From Flavobacteriaceae bacterium PS02338 (GTDB lineage: Bacteria > Bacteroidota > Bacteroidia > Sphingobacteriales > Sphingobacteriaceae): a stretch of 64,000 bases of DNA. Numbering within the stretch: the stretch's first letter is position 1; each line of letters begins with the position of its first letter. The position numbers and the translations under genes were made by a program. Of the stretch, positions 1 to 9,700 are shown piece by piece. A model generated the notes under the pieces. The model was not told where the DNA came from. It saw nothing but the letters and a program-made list of their open reading frames with translations, and ran no database searches. The stretch covers positions 186,001 through 250,000 of the forward strand of contig JASCOD010000006.1 of NCBI GenBank assembly GCA_029959615.1. Direction: 5' to 3'.

Positions 1-1901
1 GTTATACGCACGAACAACATAAGAAAAACTACAGTAACATGTTAAGCGCTGGTACAGCTTATCAGATTTCTGGAGAAAAAAAATATGCAGATTACGTAAA
101 AAATGTACTGCTTAACTATGCTTCACAATATGAAAAATGGCCTTTACATCCTAAAAGAAAAAGCGAGGATGATGGTGGTCGTATTTTTTGGCAAAGCTTA
201 AACGACTTTGTATGGCAAATTTATACCATACAGGCTTATGATTTGGTTTATGACGGTTTACCTGCTGCTGACAGGGAGACCATTGAAGAGAAATTGTTCG
301 TACCTATCTTAAAGTTCTTTACTGAGGATAGGTACGATGTCTTCAACAAAATCCACAATCATGGTACTTGGAACTTAGCTGCGGTAGGCATTACCGGCTA
401 TGTATTGAACAAAAAGGAATACGTAGAAACAGCCATTAAAGGTTCTAATAAAGATGGAAAAACTGGCTATTTGGCTCAAATAGACCAATTGTTTTCTCCA
501 GATGGTTATTACATGGAAGGCCCTTATTACCAACGTTACGCCTTATTGCCGTTTGTGCTATTTGCTAAAGCAATTAATAATTACGAGCCTTCACGTAAAA
601 TCTTCGAATACCGTGATAAGTTGCTTTCAAAAGCAATCCAGACTTCATTGCAAACTTCTTATACTGATAAAACTTTTTTCCCAATTAACGATGCCATTAA
701 AGATAAAACCTACGAATCAATCGAGTTGGTTTACGGTGTAGATTTAGCTTACGCTGATATTAAACCAGAGGTTGATTTATTGGACATCGCTAGACAGCAA
801 AACCGCGTAATCGTTTCTGATGCTGGTTTAAAAGTGGCTGCAGATTTAGCTGCGGGTAAAGCTGTACCGTTTAAATATCAAACTTTGTTTATTAAAGATG
901 GTGCAAAAGGAGAGTATGGTGGTTTAGGTATTTTGCGTAGCGGTGCAAATACAGACCAACAAGCAGTGTTAATAAAAGCTGCTTCGCAAGGAATGGGACA
1001 TGGCCACTTTGATAGATTAGGTTTGTTGTTCTACGATAATACTACTGAGATTTTTCCAGATTACGGTGCTGCCAGATTTTTAAATATCGATACTAAAAAC
1101 GGTGGAGGTTATTTGCCAGAGAATAATACTTATGCCAAACAAACGGTAGCTCACAATGCCTTAGTGGTAGATCAAACTTCACATTTTAATGCTAAAGTTG
1201 GCCCTGCTGATAAAACCAGTCCAACGTTATTGTACTTCTCTAACCAGCCAAACTTAAAAGTAGTTAGTGCCAAAGAAGCTAAGGCTTATGCCGATGTAAC
1301 GATGATCAGAACATCTGCTTTGGTAAAAGTGGATGGTTTAGATAAACCTTTGTTGATTGATGTGGTACAAGCTCAATCTCCAAAAAATCATCAATACGAT
1401 TTGCCATTTTGGTACAAAGGTCAGTTAGTAAATACTTCCTTTCCTGTAACAGCAAAAGCTGACGGTTTAACAGCTTTGGGTACGAAAAATGGCTATCAGC
1501 ACATTTGGTTAAATGCTAGTAATAAGCTAGAAGAAAAAACTGGATTGGTTGGTCTGTTGAATAAAAATCGTTTCTACACTACTCACTTTGCATCAGATAA
1601 TCCTTTAGAGGTGAAATTGGTTTCCATTGGAGCTAACGATCCTGAAATGAATTTGGTTGATGGAAAAGCGTTTATGTTGAGCAGTAATGGACAAAACCAA
1701 ACTTTTGCTACCATTACGGAAACGCATGGCGGTACAGACCCTATAAATGAAACCGTATCATCGGCCTTACCTTCTATCAGTGAATTAAAGATAGTGAAAT
1801 CAGATGTGCAACAAATCACATTGAGTTTCAAGCTGAACGGAAAAACTTACACGTATCAGATTAATTATACAGATAAACAGAATTATATAAATTTTAAATA
1901 G
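1..1901 (+). CDS. PL17-family oligoalginate lyase, 5' end outside the window
   Basis: Heparinase II/III-type alginate lyase that would release unsaturated monouronate from oligoalginate in the periplasm. The reading frame is open from base 3, before the first ATG at 39, and the upstream codons (YTHEQHKKNY...) read like family sequence, so the gene begins left of the window and 39 is probably not the true start. Counting from that ATG, the Asn-His pair of the family is at 107-108 (IHNHGTW), the catalytic Tyr region at about 163-167 (GPYYQRY), and a His of the C-terminal beta-sheet part at 321-323 (GHGHFDRLG). An alpha/alpha-toroid part precedes the beta-sandwich part. It is followed by a KdgF-like gene that acts on the product of such lyases, which supports the assignment. 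I am sure of the fold and fairly sure of alginate as substrate. Confidence 0.9.
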   Translation, partial: YTHEQHKKNYSNMLSAGTAYQISGEKKYADYVKNVLLNYASQYEKWPLHPKRKSEDDGGRIFWQSLNDFVWQIYTIQAYDLVYDGLPAADRETIEEKLFVPILKFFTEDRYDVFNKIHNHGTWNLAAVGITGYVLNKKEYVETAIKGSNKDGKTGYLAQIDQLFSPDGYYMEGPYYQRYALLPFVLFAKAINNYEPSRKIFEYRDKLLSKAIQTSLQTSYTDKTFFPINDAIKDKTYESIELVYGVDLAYADIKPEVDLLDIARQQNRVIVSDAGLKVAADLAAGKAVPFKYQTLFIKDGAKGEYGGLGILRSGANTDQQAVLIKAASQGMGHGHFDRLGLLFYDNTTEIFPDYGAARFLNIDTKNGGGYLPENNTYAKQTVAHNALVVDQTSHFNAKVGPADKTSPTLLYFSNQPNLKVVSAKEAKAYADVTMIRTSALVKVDGLDKPLLIDVVQAQSPKNHQYDLPFWYKGQLVNTSFPVTAKADGLTALGTKNGYQHIWLNASNKLEEKTGLVGLLNKNRFYTTHFASDNPLEVKLVSIGANDPEMNLVDGKAFMLSSNGQNQTFATITETHGGTDPINETVSSALPSISELKIVKSDVQQITLSFKLNGKTYTYQINYTDKQNYINFK

Positions 1902-1971
1902 GAGCTAGGTGTCAGTAGTCAGGCATCAGTTAACCGATTTAAACAATTAAGCAATTAAACAATATTAAGAT

Positions 1972-2307
1972 ATGCAAAGCGAATTATTTCAAATAGAGAC
2001 AGAGACAACTTGGGAAGATCTAGGTAATGGTGTACAACGTAAAATCTACGGTCACGATGATAAAATTATGTTGGTAAAAGCAAAGTTCGAAGCTGGGGCT
2101 ATTGGTCCATTGCACGAGCACTATCATGTACAAGTTACTTATGTAGAAAGTGGTGTTTTCGAAATGACGATTGGTGATGAGAAAAAAATCATTAGAAAAG
2201 GTGATGGTTATTATGTACCACCTCATGCTGTACACGGCTGCGTATGCGTAGAGCCAGGTATTCTAATTGATGTTTTCGCTCCTCACAGAGAAGATTTTAT
2301 TAAGTAG
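1972..2307 (+). CDS. kdgF: KdgF-like cupin, unsaturated uronate linearisation
   Basis: Single-domain cupin of 111 residues, the usual KdgF length. KdgF proteins convert the cyclic 4,5-unsaturated monouronates made by lyases into the linear keto form (DEH for alginate). The metal-binding cupin motif 1 is visible at about residues 46-54 (PLHEHYHVQ), and motif 2 at about 79-90 (GDGYYVPPHAVHG). No signal peptide, so it is cytoplasmic. It lies 70 bp after the PL17 gene on the same strand, and its product would feed the downstream SDR. The function of the family is established for pectin and alginate; its use here is inferred from the neighbours. Confidence 0.85.
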   Translation: MQSELFQIETETTWEDLGNGVQRKIYGHDDKIMLVKAKFEAGAIGPLHEHYHVQVTYVESGVFEMTIGDEKKIIRKGDGYYVPPHAVHGCVCVEPGILIDVFAPHREDFIK

Positions 2308-2317
2308 TATATTTTGA

Positions 2318-2416
2318 GTCTAACACCCCACCCGTTGGGCAACCCTCTGGAAGAGGGGAATTACCATCGACATTCCCCTCTTCCAGAGGGGTGGTTGAAA
2401 ACCGGGGTGTTTAATC
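2318..2416. repeat. Dispersed palindromic repeat, copy A
   Basis: A long hairpin between kdgF and the esterase gene. Inner arms are CCCTCTGGAAGAGGGGAA and TTCCCCTCTTCCAGAGGGG around a short loop, and outer arms are ACACCCC and GGGGTGT. A second copy at 17171-17265 reads as its reverse complement, including the asymmetric flank CCCGTTGGGCA. No U-tract follows, so this is a repeat element and not a simple terminator, though it could attenuate transcription. Confidence 0.9.
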
Positions 2417-2451
2417 ATAACAGCTTCATCAAAAACAAACTATAATTATAG

Positions 2452-3318
2452 ATGAAAAAATTAATCATAAGCTGCTTTTTAATTGCAGCAGTGAGTTTTA
2501 CTCAAGCGCAAGAAACAGAAGTAAAGAAAGTTGCTTATCCAACTGGCTTTTCTGAGCAATTGAATGTGGTTTACACCAAAGCAGGAGATTGGGAAGGTAA
2601 AATGGATTTGTATTTGCCACCCAAAGAAAAGGGACCATCTCCAATTGTAATCAACATTCACGGTGGTGGTTTCAATAAAGGAAATAAAGAGTCTCAAAGT
2701 GGCTTTAACTCTTTCTTTAAAAATGGTTATGCTGTAGCGAATATTGCTTACCGTTTGGTACAAGTTGCTCCAGCACCTGCTGCAGTAGAGGATACTCGTT
2801 GTGCTTTGATTTATTTGATCAAAAATGCGAAAGCGTTAAACATAGATCCTAATAAAATTGTAATCATGGGTGGTTCTGCTGGCGGTCACTTAGCATTAAT
2901 GGGCGGCTTGTTAGGTAATGATGCCAAATTTGATGGCAATTGCCCAGGTGTAAAAGATGTAAAAGTTGCGGCTATCATTGATAAATATGGTATTACGCAC
3001 ATTGGCAACTGGGCAAGTCGTTCGGCTACATGGTGGTTAGGCGATAAAGCTAAAGACCAAAAATTTATCGAGTCTGTTTCTCCTTTATATCAAGTGAAGA
3101 AAACCAGTCCACCGGTATTTATTGTACATGGCGATGCTGATCCAGTAGTTCCTTATCAACAATCGGTAGATCTGAAAAAGAAATTAGATGAATTTGGAAT
3201 CAAAAACGAATTCATGACGATTGAAGGTGGCGAGCACGGAAAATTCCCTAAAGAGAAAAATTCTGAATTAAATGCAGCTATTATCAATTTCCTAAAAGAA
3301 CTAGGTATTCATAAGTAG
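2452..3318 (+). CDS. Secreted alpha/beta-hydrolase (esterase/lipase family)
   Basis: Serine esterase of 288 residues with an N-terminal signal peptide ending near TQAQ (residue 20). The oxyanion motif HGGGF is near residue 70, the nucleophile is Ser142 in GGSAGGH, the acid is Asp230 in HGDADPVVP, and the base is His262 in GGEHGKF. This is the BD-FAE/carbohydrate-esterase-like type often found in polysaccharide loci. Its position between alginate genes suggests removal of acyl groups from alginate or a co-occurring glycan, but the substrate cannot be read from the sequence. It is 13 bp upstream of the beta-helix gene and probably co-transcribed with it. Confidence 0.85.
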   Translation: MKKLIISCFLIAAVSFTQAQETEVKKVAYPTGFSEQLNVVYTKAGDWEGKMDLYLPPKEKGPSPIVINIHGGGFNKGNKESQSGFNSFFKNGYAVANIAYRLVQVAPAPAAVEDTRCALIYLIKNAKALNIDPNKIVIMGGSAGGHLALMGGLLGNDAKFDGNCPGVKDVKVAAIIDKYGITHIGNWASRSATWWLGDKAKDQKFIESVSPLYQVKKTSPPVFIVHGDADPVVPYQQSVDLKKKLDEFGIKNEFMTIEGGEHGKFPKEKNSELNAAIINFLKELGIHK

Positions 3319-3331
3319 GCTATTAGCTTCA

Positions 3332-4348
3332 ATGAAAAAGATCTTCAATATATATTTGGTTATGGCTGCTATTGCTATCTCAGCTTTTGGGAGGGGATAT
3401 GCAATACAGCCTTTTTTAAACTTATCTAAGCCAATTGTGGTGGCGAATAGCAGTCAGTTGAAGAAAGCTTTGGCAACCGCTAAACCTGGAGATTCTATCG
3501 TTTTAAAAGATGGCATTTACGAAGGTAAGTTCGTAATTGAAGCTACTGCAAGCGGCAATAAAAAGGAGCCTATTGTAATTACCGGAGGTAGAAATGCCAT
3601 TTTGGATGCTGGAAGTATAGAAACAGGGTATGTATTATCCTTAAAAGCTAGCTATTGGAAGTTGAAAGGCTTCACGGTGCAAAATGGATTGAAAGGTATT
3701 GTTACCGATGGAGCGAGTTACAATGTAATCGATGGTGTTTTTGTAACTCAATTGGGTGAAGAAGGTATTCATTTCAGAACTTTTAGCAAACACAACATCG
3801 TTAAAAATTCGGAAGTAACGCATACGGGCAAGAAACGTCCGGGTTATGGAGAAGCGATTTACATCGGCTCTGCTTATAGCAATTGGGCTAAATATACTGA
3901 TGGTAAGCCTGATCAATGCGACTCAAATCAAGTGCTAAATAATAAGTTAGGACCTTTTGTAACTGCCGAATGTATTGATGTGAAAGAAGGTACAACAGGA
4001 GGAATCATTAGAGGCAATATTTTCGAAGCACAAGGAATAACAGGTGAAAATAGTGCAGATAGCTGGATGGACGTGAAAGGAAATCATTACCTCATTGAAA
4101 ATAACATAGGACATAATACACAACCCTCAGTTCTAAAAGATGGTTATCAGGTGAATTGTGCTTACGAAGGCTGGGGTTCTTACAACAAGTTTAAAAACAA
4201 CATCAGTAATGTAAATGCTGATGGTTATGGTATAAATATCAGACAGAAAAGTAGCAAAGGAGAGACAGTAGGAAATGAGGTTTATGCGGATAATAAAGTA
4301 GTTAATGCTAGTAAAGGCATTACCAATATCGAACTAACTAAAAAATAA
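3332..4348 (+). CDS. Secreted parallel beta-helix protein, candidate alginate lyase (PL31-like)
   Basis: 338 residues with a signal peptide and then a right-handed parallel beta-helix, shown by repeated short strands with Asn turns and the start motif for lyases of this shape (AKPGDSIVLKDGIYEG, about 50-65). It lacks the Lys/Arg signature seen in the two PL6 genes at 13437 and 15785. Instead it has Tyr177 (GEAIYIGSA) and Lys218 (ECIDVKEGT), a Tyr/Lys pair that, as I recall, resembles the PL31 alginate lyases. The family assignment is tentative; a pectate-lyase-like or non-catalytic role is possible. It sits inside the alginate operon, 5 bp before the MFS gene. Confidence 0.65.
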   Translation: MKKIFNIYLVMAAIAISAFGRGYAIQPFLNLSKPIVVANSSQLKKALATAKPGDSIVLKDGIYEGKFVIEATASGNKKEPIVITGGRNAILDAGSIETGYVLSLKASYWKLKGFTVQNGLKGIVTDGASYNVIDGVFVTQLGEEGIHFRTFSKHNIVKNSEVTHTGKKRPGYGEAIYIGSAYSNWAKYTDGKPDQCDSNQVLNNKLGPFVTAECIDVKEGTTGGIIRGNIFEAQGITGENSADSWMDVKGNHYLIENNIGHNTQPSVLKDGYQVNCAYEGWGSYNKFKNNISNVNADGYGINIRQKSSKGETVGNEVYADNKVVNASKGITNIELTKK

Positions 4349-4353
4349 TAAAA

Positions 4354-5634
4354 ATGAAAGTAAAAGGCTTAAGGTGGTGGATCATTGCCCTCATTGGACT
4401 AGCAACTGTAATTAATTACATTGATAGAAGTGCCATTAACATTCTTTGGCCTTATATCTATAAAGAATTTGGTATTGCAGATGCGGATAACAAAAGCGCA
4501 TTGGCATTAATTACTACTTTCTTCATGATTGCCTACGCGTTGGGGCAGACCTTTACAGGTAAATTAATGGATGCAATCGGCACTCGTTTAGGGATGACAA
4601 TCTCTATCATTGGTTGGAGTATTTCTATCGCATTGCATGCTTTTGCAAAATCATTATTGTCTTTCAATATTTTTAGGTTCATGCTGGGTTTCAGTGAGGC
4701 TGGAAACTGGCCAGGAGCAACTAAAAGCAATGCAGAATGGTTTCCTGCCAAAGAAAGGGGAATTGCGCAAGGTATTTTTGGTGCCGGCGCATCTTTAGGT
4801 TCGGTAGTTTCTGCACCTATTATTGCTGCACTCTATCTTATTTTTGGTTGGAAAATGACTTTCGTGTTGATTGCCGTTTTAGGCTTGATCTGGATTATTC
4901 CTTGGTTATACATTAACAAAGCGACACCAGATAAACACCCTTGGTTAACGGAAGAAGAGCGTGCTCATATTTTAGCTAAGCCAGAAGTTAAGGAGGTAGA
5001 AACGGCTGTTGAGGAGGCACCTGCTTTAACATGGAGGGAGCTTTTGAAAATCAGAAACACTTGGGGGATCATCACTGGGAGGTTCTTTATCGATCCAGTT
5101 TGGTGGTTGTTCGTAACCTGGTTACCAACTTTCTTGAAAGAGCAATTTATGTTTGATATCAAACAAATTGGAGCTTTCACTTGGGTACCTTATCTGTTTG
5201 CAGCCATCGGAAGTTTAGCTGGAGGTTACCATGCTTCGTTACAAATTAGAAAAGGAGTAACGCCAACAAAAGCTCGTAAAAATGCAATTGCTGTAGGTAG
5301 CATAATGATGTTGGCTTCTTTGGTGGCTATCGTTTATCAACTAGATAGCTTAAAAGAAACACCGATGTTGGCGATGGTACTAATAGGCTTGACCTTATTT
5401 GGTTTCCAATATTTAATCGGTAATATCCAAACCTTACCTAGTGACTATTTTAATGGTAAGAACGTAGGAACGGTAGCAGGGATGGGTGGTACAGCAGCGG
5501 TTGCAGGTACTCTATTAACCACTTGGGCGGTTCCGGTAATTACACAAACTAGTTATGTATCATTCTTTGTATTGGCTGCGGTATTAGTGCCAGTATCTTG
5601 GTTGTGCATCAAATATATTTCATCAAAAAAATAA
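4354..5634 (+). CDS. MFS transporter, hexuronate (ExuT/ACS) type
   Basis: Inner-membrane permease of 426 residues with about 12 hydrophobic segments and a central cytoplasmic loop rich in Glu (about 205-225). The N-terminal segment has the INYIDRS motif typical of the anion:cation symporter group of MFS that includes ExuT and GudP. In alginate loci of Bacteroidota such a permease brings the linear unsaturated uronate (DEH) or related monomer into the cytoplasm. It starts 5 bp after the beta-helix gene and lies 19 bp before the SDR, consistent with one operon. The substrate is inferred from context. Confidence 0.85.
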   Translation: MKVKGLRWWIIALIGLATVINYIDRSAINILWPYIYKEFGIADADNKSALALITTFFMIAYALGQTFTGKLMDAIGTRLGMTISIIGWSISIALHAFAKSLLSFNIFRFMLGFSEAGNWPGATKSNAEWFPAKERGIAQGIFGAGASLGSVVSAPIIAALYLIFGWKMTFVLIAVLGLIWIIPWLYINKATPDKHPWLTEEERAHILAKPEVKEVETAVEEAPALTWRELLKIRNTWGIITGRFFIDPVWWLFVTWLPTFLKEQFMFDIKQIGAFTWVPYLFAAIGSLAGGYHASLQIRKGVTPTKARKNAIAVGSIMMLASLVAIVYQLDSLKETPMLAMVLIGLTLFGFQYLIGNIQTLPSDYFNGKNVGTVAGMGGTAAVAGTLLTTWAVPVITQTSYVSFFVLAAVLVPVSWLCIKYISSKK

Positions 5635-5653
5635 AAAATTAAATTATAACAGT

Positions 5654-6406
5654 ATGCGTTTAAAAAACAAAGTTGCGATAGTTTCTGGAGGTGCTAGAGA
5701 CATAGGTAGAGCCGTTTCATTACAGTTGGCTAAAGAAGGAGCTAAAGTAGTGGTAAACTATTTCGATAGTAAAGAGCAGGCAGATGAAACCTTGAAATTA
5801 ATTCAAGAAGCTGGAGGTGAAGGTATCGCTGTACAAGCTGATATGACCAAGGCCGCTGAGGTTGATGCTTTAGTTGCTGAGGCTAGAAAGGCTTTTGGTG
5901 AGGAAATCCATGTATTGGTAAATGTTGTTGGTGGTTTGGTTGCCCGTAAAACAACAGCAGAAATGGACGAAGATTTCTGGGATTTCGTAATCAACGTAAA
6001 CTTAAAATCAGTATTTTTAGGTGTTAAAGCGGTTTCTCCGTTTATGCCTGCTGGTTCTTCAATCATTAACTTCTCTTCATTAGCTGCAAGAGATGGTGGT
6101 GGTCCAGGTGCAAGTGCTTACGCAACTTCTAAAGGTGCAGTAATGACGTATACTAGATCATTAGCGAAAGAATTCGGTCCTAAAGGTATCCGTGTAAATG
6201 CATTAGCTCCTGGTATGATTGCTACAACTTTCCACGATACTTTCACTAAATCTGAAGTGAGAACTAACGTAGCTAATGCTACAGCATTAAAAAGAGAAGG
6301 CGATGCAAAAGAAGTTGCTGATGTAGTAGCTTACTTGGCTTCTGATGAGTCGAGCTTCCTTACTGGAAATAACATCGATATCAACGGCGGCTTAGCATTC
6401 TCTTAG
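5654..6406 (+). CDS. SDR oxidoreductase, probable DEH reductase
   Basis: Classical short-chain dehydrogenase/reductase of 250 residues. The nucleotide-binding motif GGARDIGR is at about 11-18, an NVVGG variant replaces the usual NNAG, and the active-site Ser is near 143 with Tyr156 and Lys160 (YATSK). In alginate catabolism an SDR reduces DEH to 2-keto-3-deoxygluconate, and the place of this gene after kdgF and the uronate permease fits that step. Cofactor choice cannot be settled from sequence alone. It is the last gene before a strong terminator. No KDG kinase or aldolase is in the window, so those steps must be encoded elsewhere. Confidence 0.8.
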   Translation: MRLKNKVAIVSGGARDIGRAVSLQLAKEGAKVVVNYFDSKEQADETLKLIQEAGGEGIAVQADMTKAAEVDALVAEARKAFGEEIHVLVNVVGGLVARKTTAEMDEDFWDFVINVNLKSVFLGVKAVSPFMPAGSSIINFSSLAARDGGGPGASAYATSKGAVMTYTRSLAKEFGPKGIRVNALAPGMIATTFHDTFTKSEVRTNVANATALKREGDAKEVADVVAYLASDESSFLTGNNIDINGGLAFS

Positions 6407-6470
6407 TCACGATAGAAATACGCTAATTAGATGTTTAGGTTTTGAACATTACATAGCGATTAATAACTCT

Positions 6471-6519
6471 AAAAAGGGGATGTTCTAAAGGATAGCCTTA
6501 AAGTACATCCCTTTTTTTG
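6471..6519 (+). terminator. Rho-independent terminator of the first alginate operon
   Basis: Stem AAAAAGGGGATGT pairs with ACATCCCTTTTT around a loop of about 20 nt and ends in seven T. It lies 65 bp after the SDR stop codon and separates the enzyme/transport operon from susC. Confidence 0.85.
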
Positions 6520-6675
6520 CTAAGTATTAGTAATCATAATAAATTAACTAATAAACTGGCAAACCAGTGAAAAACAAAATAACCAAATACACTAGAACAA
6601 CTCTCCATTAATGACATCATAACATTTGTATTTCTCGCTGCTCAGCAAAATTTTTAAATAGTTCTAGTATTTTTT

Positions 6676-6703
6676 TTGATTACAAATAATAATGATATAT
6701 TTG
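6676..6703 (+). promoter_or_regulatory. Bacteroidota-type promoter of the alginate susC gene
   Basis: The -7 element TATATTTG (6696-6703) fits TAnnTTTG. An upstream TTG (6676-6678) is 17 bp away, slightly short of the usual 19. The -7 element overlaps the first operator at 6701. The leader to the susC start is about 80 nt. Confidence 0.6.
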
Positions 6704-6727
6704 GTCTACCAATTTTTGGTTTACCAA
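6701..6727. promoter_or_regulatory. Tandem GntR/FadR-type operators TTGGTnnACCAA
   Basis: Two perfect dyads, TTGGTCTACCAA at 6701-6712 and TTGGTTTACCAA at 6716-6727, with centres 15 bp apart. The half-site matches that of the GntR regulators ExuR and UxuR, which control hexuronate genes in E. coli. The first dyad overlaps the -7 promoter element and the second lies just downstream, a placement that suggests repression relieved by a uronate. The rest of the region between 6407 and 6786 shows only the terminator and AT-rich sequence. Confidence 0.75.
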
Positions 6728-6786
6728 TTTTTGAAGCTGAAACTGTAGAGTTGAAGCAAGCTAACCACATATAAAACTGATTTGCT

Positions 6787-9700
6787 ATGACATTAAAAAA
6801 TCGCGTTAGCAGCGTTATTTTTTTACTATTTTGCCTACTCTCTTTAGGGGTAAGCGCACAAACAGTAAAAATTAAAGGCGTTGTTAAATCTGAAGATGGA
6901 CAGGGTATTCCTGGTGTTTCTGTAGTCATTAAAGACACCAATAAAGGAGTTTCTACCAATGAAAAAGGGGAGTATGAGATTTCTGTTCAGAAAGGGAAAA
7001 TATTAGAATTTAAATCATTAGGGTATAAAATCCATTTACAGGGTGTGGCAAATGCTACTACCATTAATGTTACATTGGCAGAAGATGTGAGTTCAATGAA
7101 CGAAGTTATTGTGGTAGGCTATGGTACTCAAAAGAAATCTACAGTAAGTTCTGCGGTAAGTAAGTTAGAAAACAAAAATTTGGATGAAATTCCAACTTCG
7201 AGGTTAGATAATGCTTTAATTGGTAAGATAGCGGGTTTAACTGTTCAAAATAATAGTTCTGAAGCTGGCTCGGAGCCAACTTTACGTGTAAGGGGTGCAA
7301 GCTCAATCAACGCTAATGCAGACCCTTTGGTAGTAGTAGATGGACATCCAATTGCAGATGGTTTGGCATTTATCAATCCTTACGACGTAGAGTCTATTGA
7401 AGTCTTGAAAGATGCGGCGTCATCAGCGATTTATGGTTCTAGAGGTGCAAATGGTGTAATCTTGGTAACTACTAAAAAGGGCGTGGCCGATAAGCCAAAA
7501 ATCTCTGTGAAATCGTTTTACGGCATAAAAGAAGCCTATAAAACATATCCAATTTTAACGGCAACAGAATATACAAATTTGTTATTTCAAGAAGCTGCTT
7601 TGAGAGAAAATGATCCTACAGCAACTACAAAAAATCTAATTACCGCTAATGAAAGGGCGCTTTATATTATCGAAAATCAGATAAGTGGTTCGCTTACAGA
7701 TTGGCAAGAAGAAGCACTTCGTAATGCTGGTATTTATAATTTGCAGCTTAATGTAGCTGGTGGTAAAAAAGACCTTAGGTATTATGTTTCTGGGAACTTG
7801 CAGCAAGACCAAGGGGTAATGAAGTTTAGCGAAAATAACAAAGGAAATATCCGTATTAAATTAGATGCTAACCTTACACCTAAATTGGCATTAAATGTAA
7901 ATATCAATCCTACCTATACCAAAGTTCAAAGGCCTTCGGAGAATTATACAGGATATTACAGATTTCCGTCTTACATGCCTGTTTATCACACCGCATTTAC
8001 TGCAGCATTTGTAAACCAAAACTCGCAATGGGCTAATATAAAAGCTGGCGATTGGGTACAAGCAAGACATTTCAGTAACCTGATTTATTCAGGTACTATG
8101 CCCGATGGTTCTTCATGGACAAGTGTAGAAGCAATTAGTCCAAATTCATCAGCAACAAATACACCATTGTCTCATGCGGCTAGAGATTTACGTTTCCAAG
8201 AAACTTTCCGTTTTCAAGGTGGTACAGATTTAACTTATACGCCGTCTAAAAGTTTAGTTTTTAAATCTTCATTAGGTGCCTATTACCTAAATAGAGAAGA
8301 TAAAATGTTAATTCAAAGAGATGCCCGTAGAGATGGCGATGTAAATTCTGGAGTTTTTACCAGCGGAAATACTATTGATATTTTGTGGGAAAATACCATG
8401 AACTACACAAAGAGTTTCGGTAACCATAATTTTAAGGGTTTATTAGGTTTTACGATGCAGAGCAATAAGGTAAGTGGTAGCCAACAAATTGGTTATGATT
8501 TTCCTTCTGATGATTTTACGACTTTAAACCAAGCAGCTTATTTTGATCAGGCACCAGCTATACCACTTAACGTGAAAACAGGTTTGGTATCTTATTTAGG
8601 TCGTGTGAACTACGATTATAAAGGTAAATACATTGCAACAGCAAGTTTGCGTACTGATGAGAGTTCAATTTTTGGTCCAGGAAATAGGAGAGGTTGGTTC
8701 CCATCTTTCTCGGCAGGATGGAATATCGCCAGCGAGTCTTTCATGAAAGGAAGCAAAAAATGGTTAGAGAACTTGAAATTGAGAGCCAGTTATGGTGAAA
8801 CGGGTAACAACAGAATCACTCCATTTTCATATCTAGATTTGTTGTTTAGAGGTAACTATTCATTTGGTGATGGTACGGGACAAGTAAATCCTGGTCAGTC
8901 TCCTAATAATCCTGTTTCTTATGGAGCTAATATCAGTTGGGAAACCACCAGGTCTACCAATATTGGTTTAGATGTTGGCTTGTTTAGAAATAAAATCCAA
9001 TTAAGCTTAGAATATTATCACTCAATTACCAATAAATTATTGTTGCAACAAGCTCAACAAGCATTTACCGGAGCCGATTCTTATTGGACTAACAATGGAA
9101 AAATCAGAAATCAAGGTTTCGAAGTGGAATTTACTTCAAACAACATTGGTAACAAAAATTTCAATTGGACTACCTCAATGAATGTGGCTATTAACAGAAA
9201 TAAACTGATTAGTTTAGGTGGTGGAGAGCCGTATCTTTACAATTACGGAGAGCGTAGCGAAATTTATGCTTCTATTGTCGGTCAGCCTTTTGTGCAGTTT
9301 TTTGGTTACCAATCTGATGGTGTGTGGCTTTCTCAGGCAGATGTAACTGCAGCGCAAACTAGTGGGCAAACTTCCGTATTGCAAAACTATTTCACCGCTG
9401 GCGGATTAAAGCTTAAAGATATCAATGGAGACAATAGAATTGATTTGAATGATAGGGTAGTTATTGGCTCGCCATTCCCAGATTTTACTTGGGGTTTAAC
9501 AAACACTTTCAGGTATAAGAAATTTGATTTAAATATTTTGATGCAGGGCTCACAGGGAGGTCAGTTAATTAACGGCGATTTATTTTACAACGAATCGAAA
9601 AGACAAAATGCCAGTTACATCAAAAACAGATGGGTAAGTGCTGCAAACCCAGGTGATGGTAAAACGCCGTACGTACTTAACGGAATTGCCGCAGATTTAC

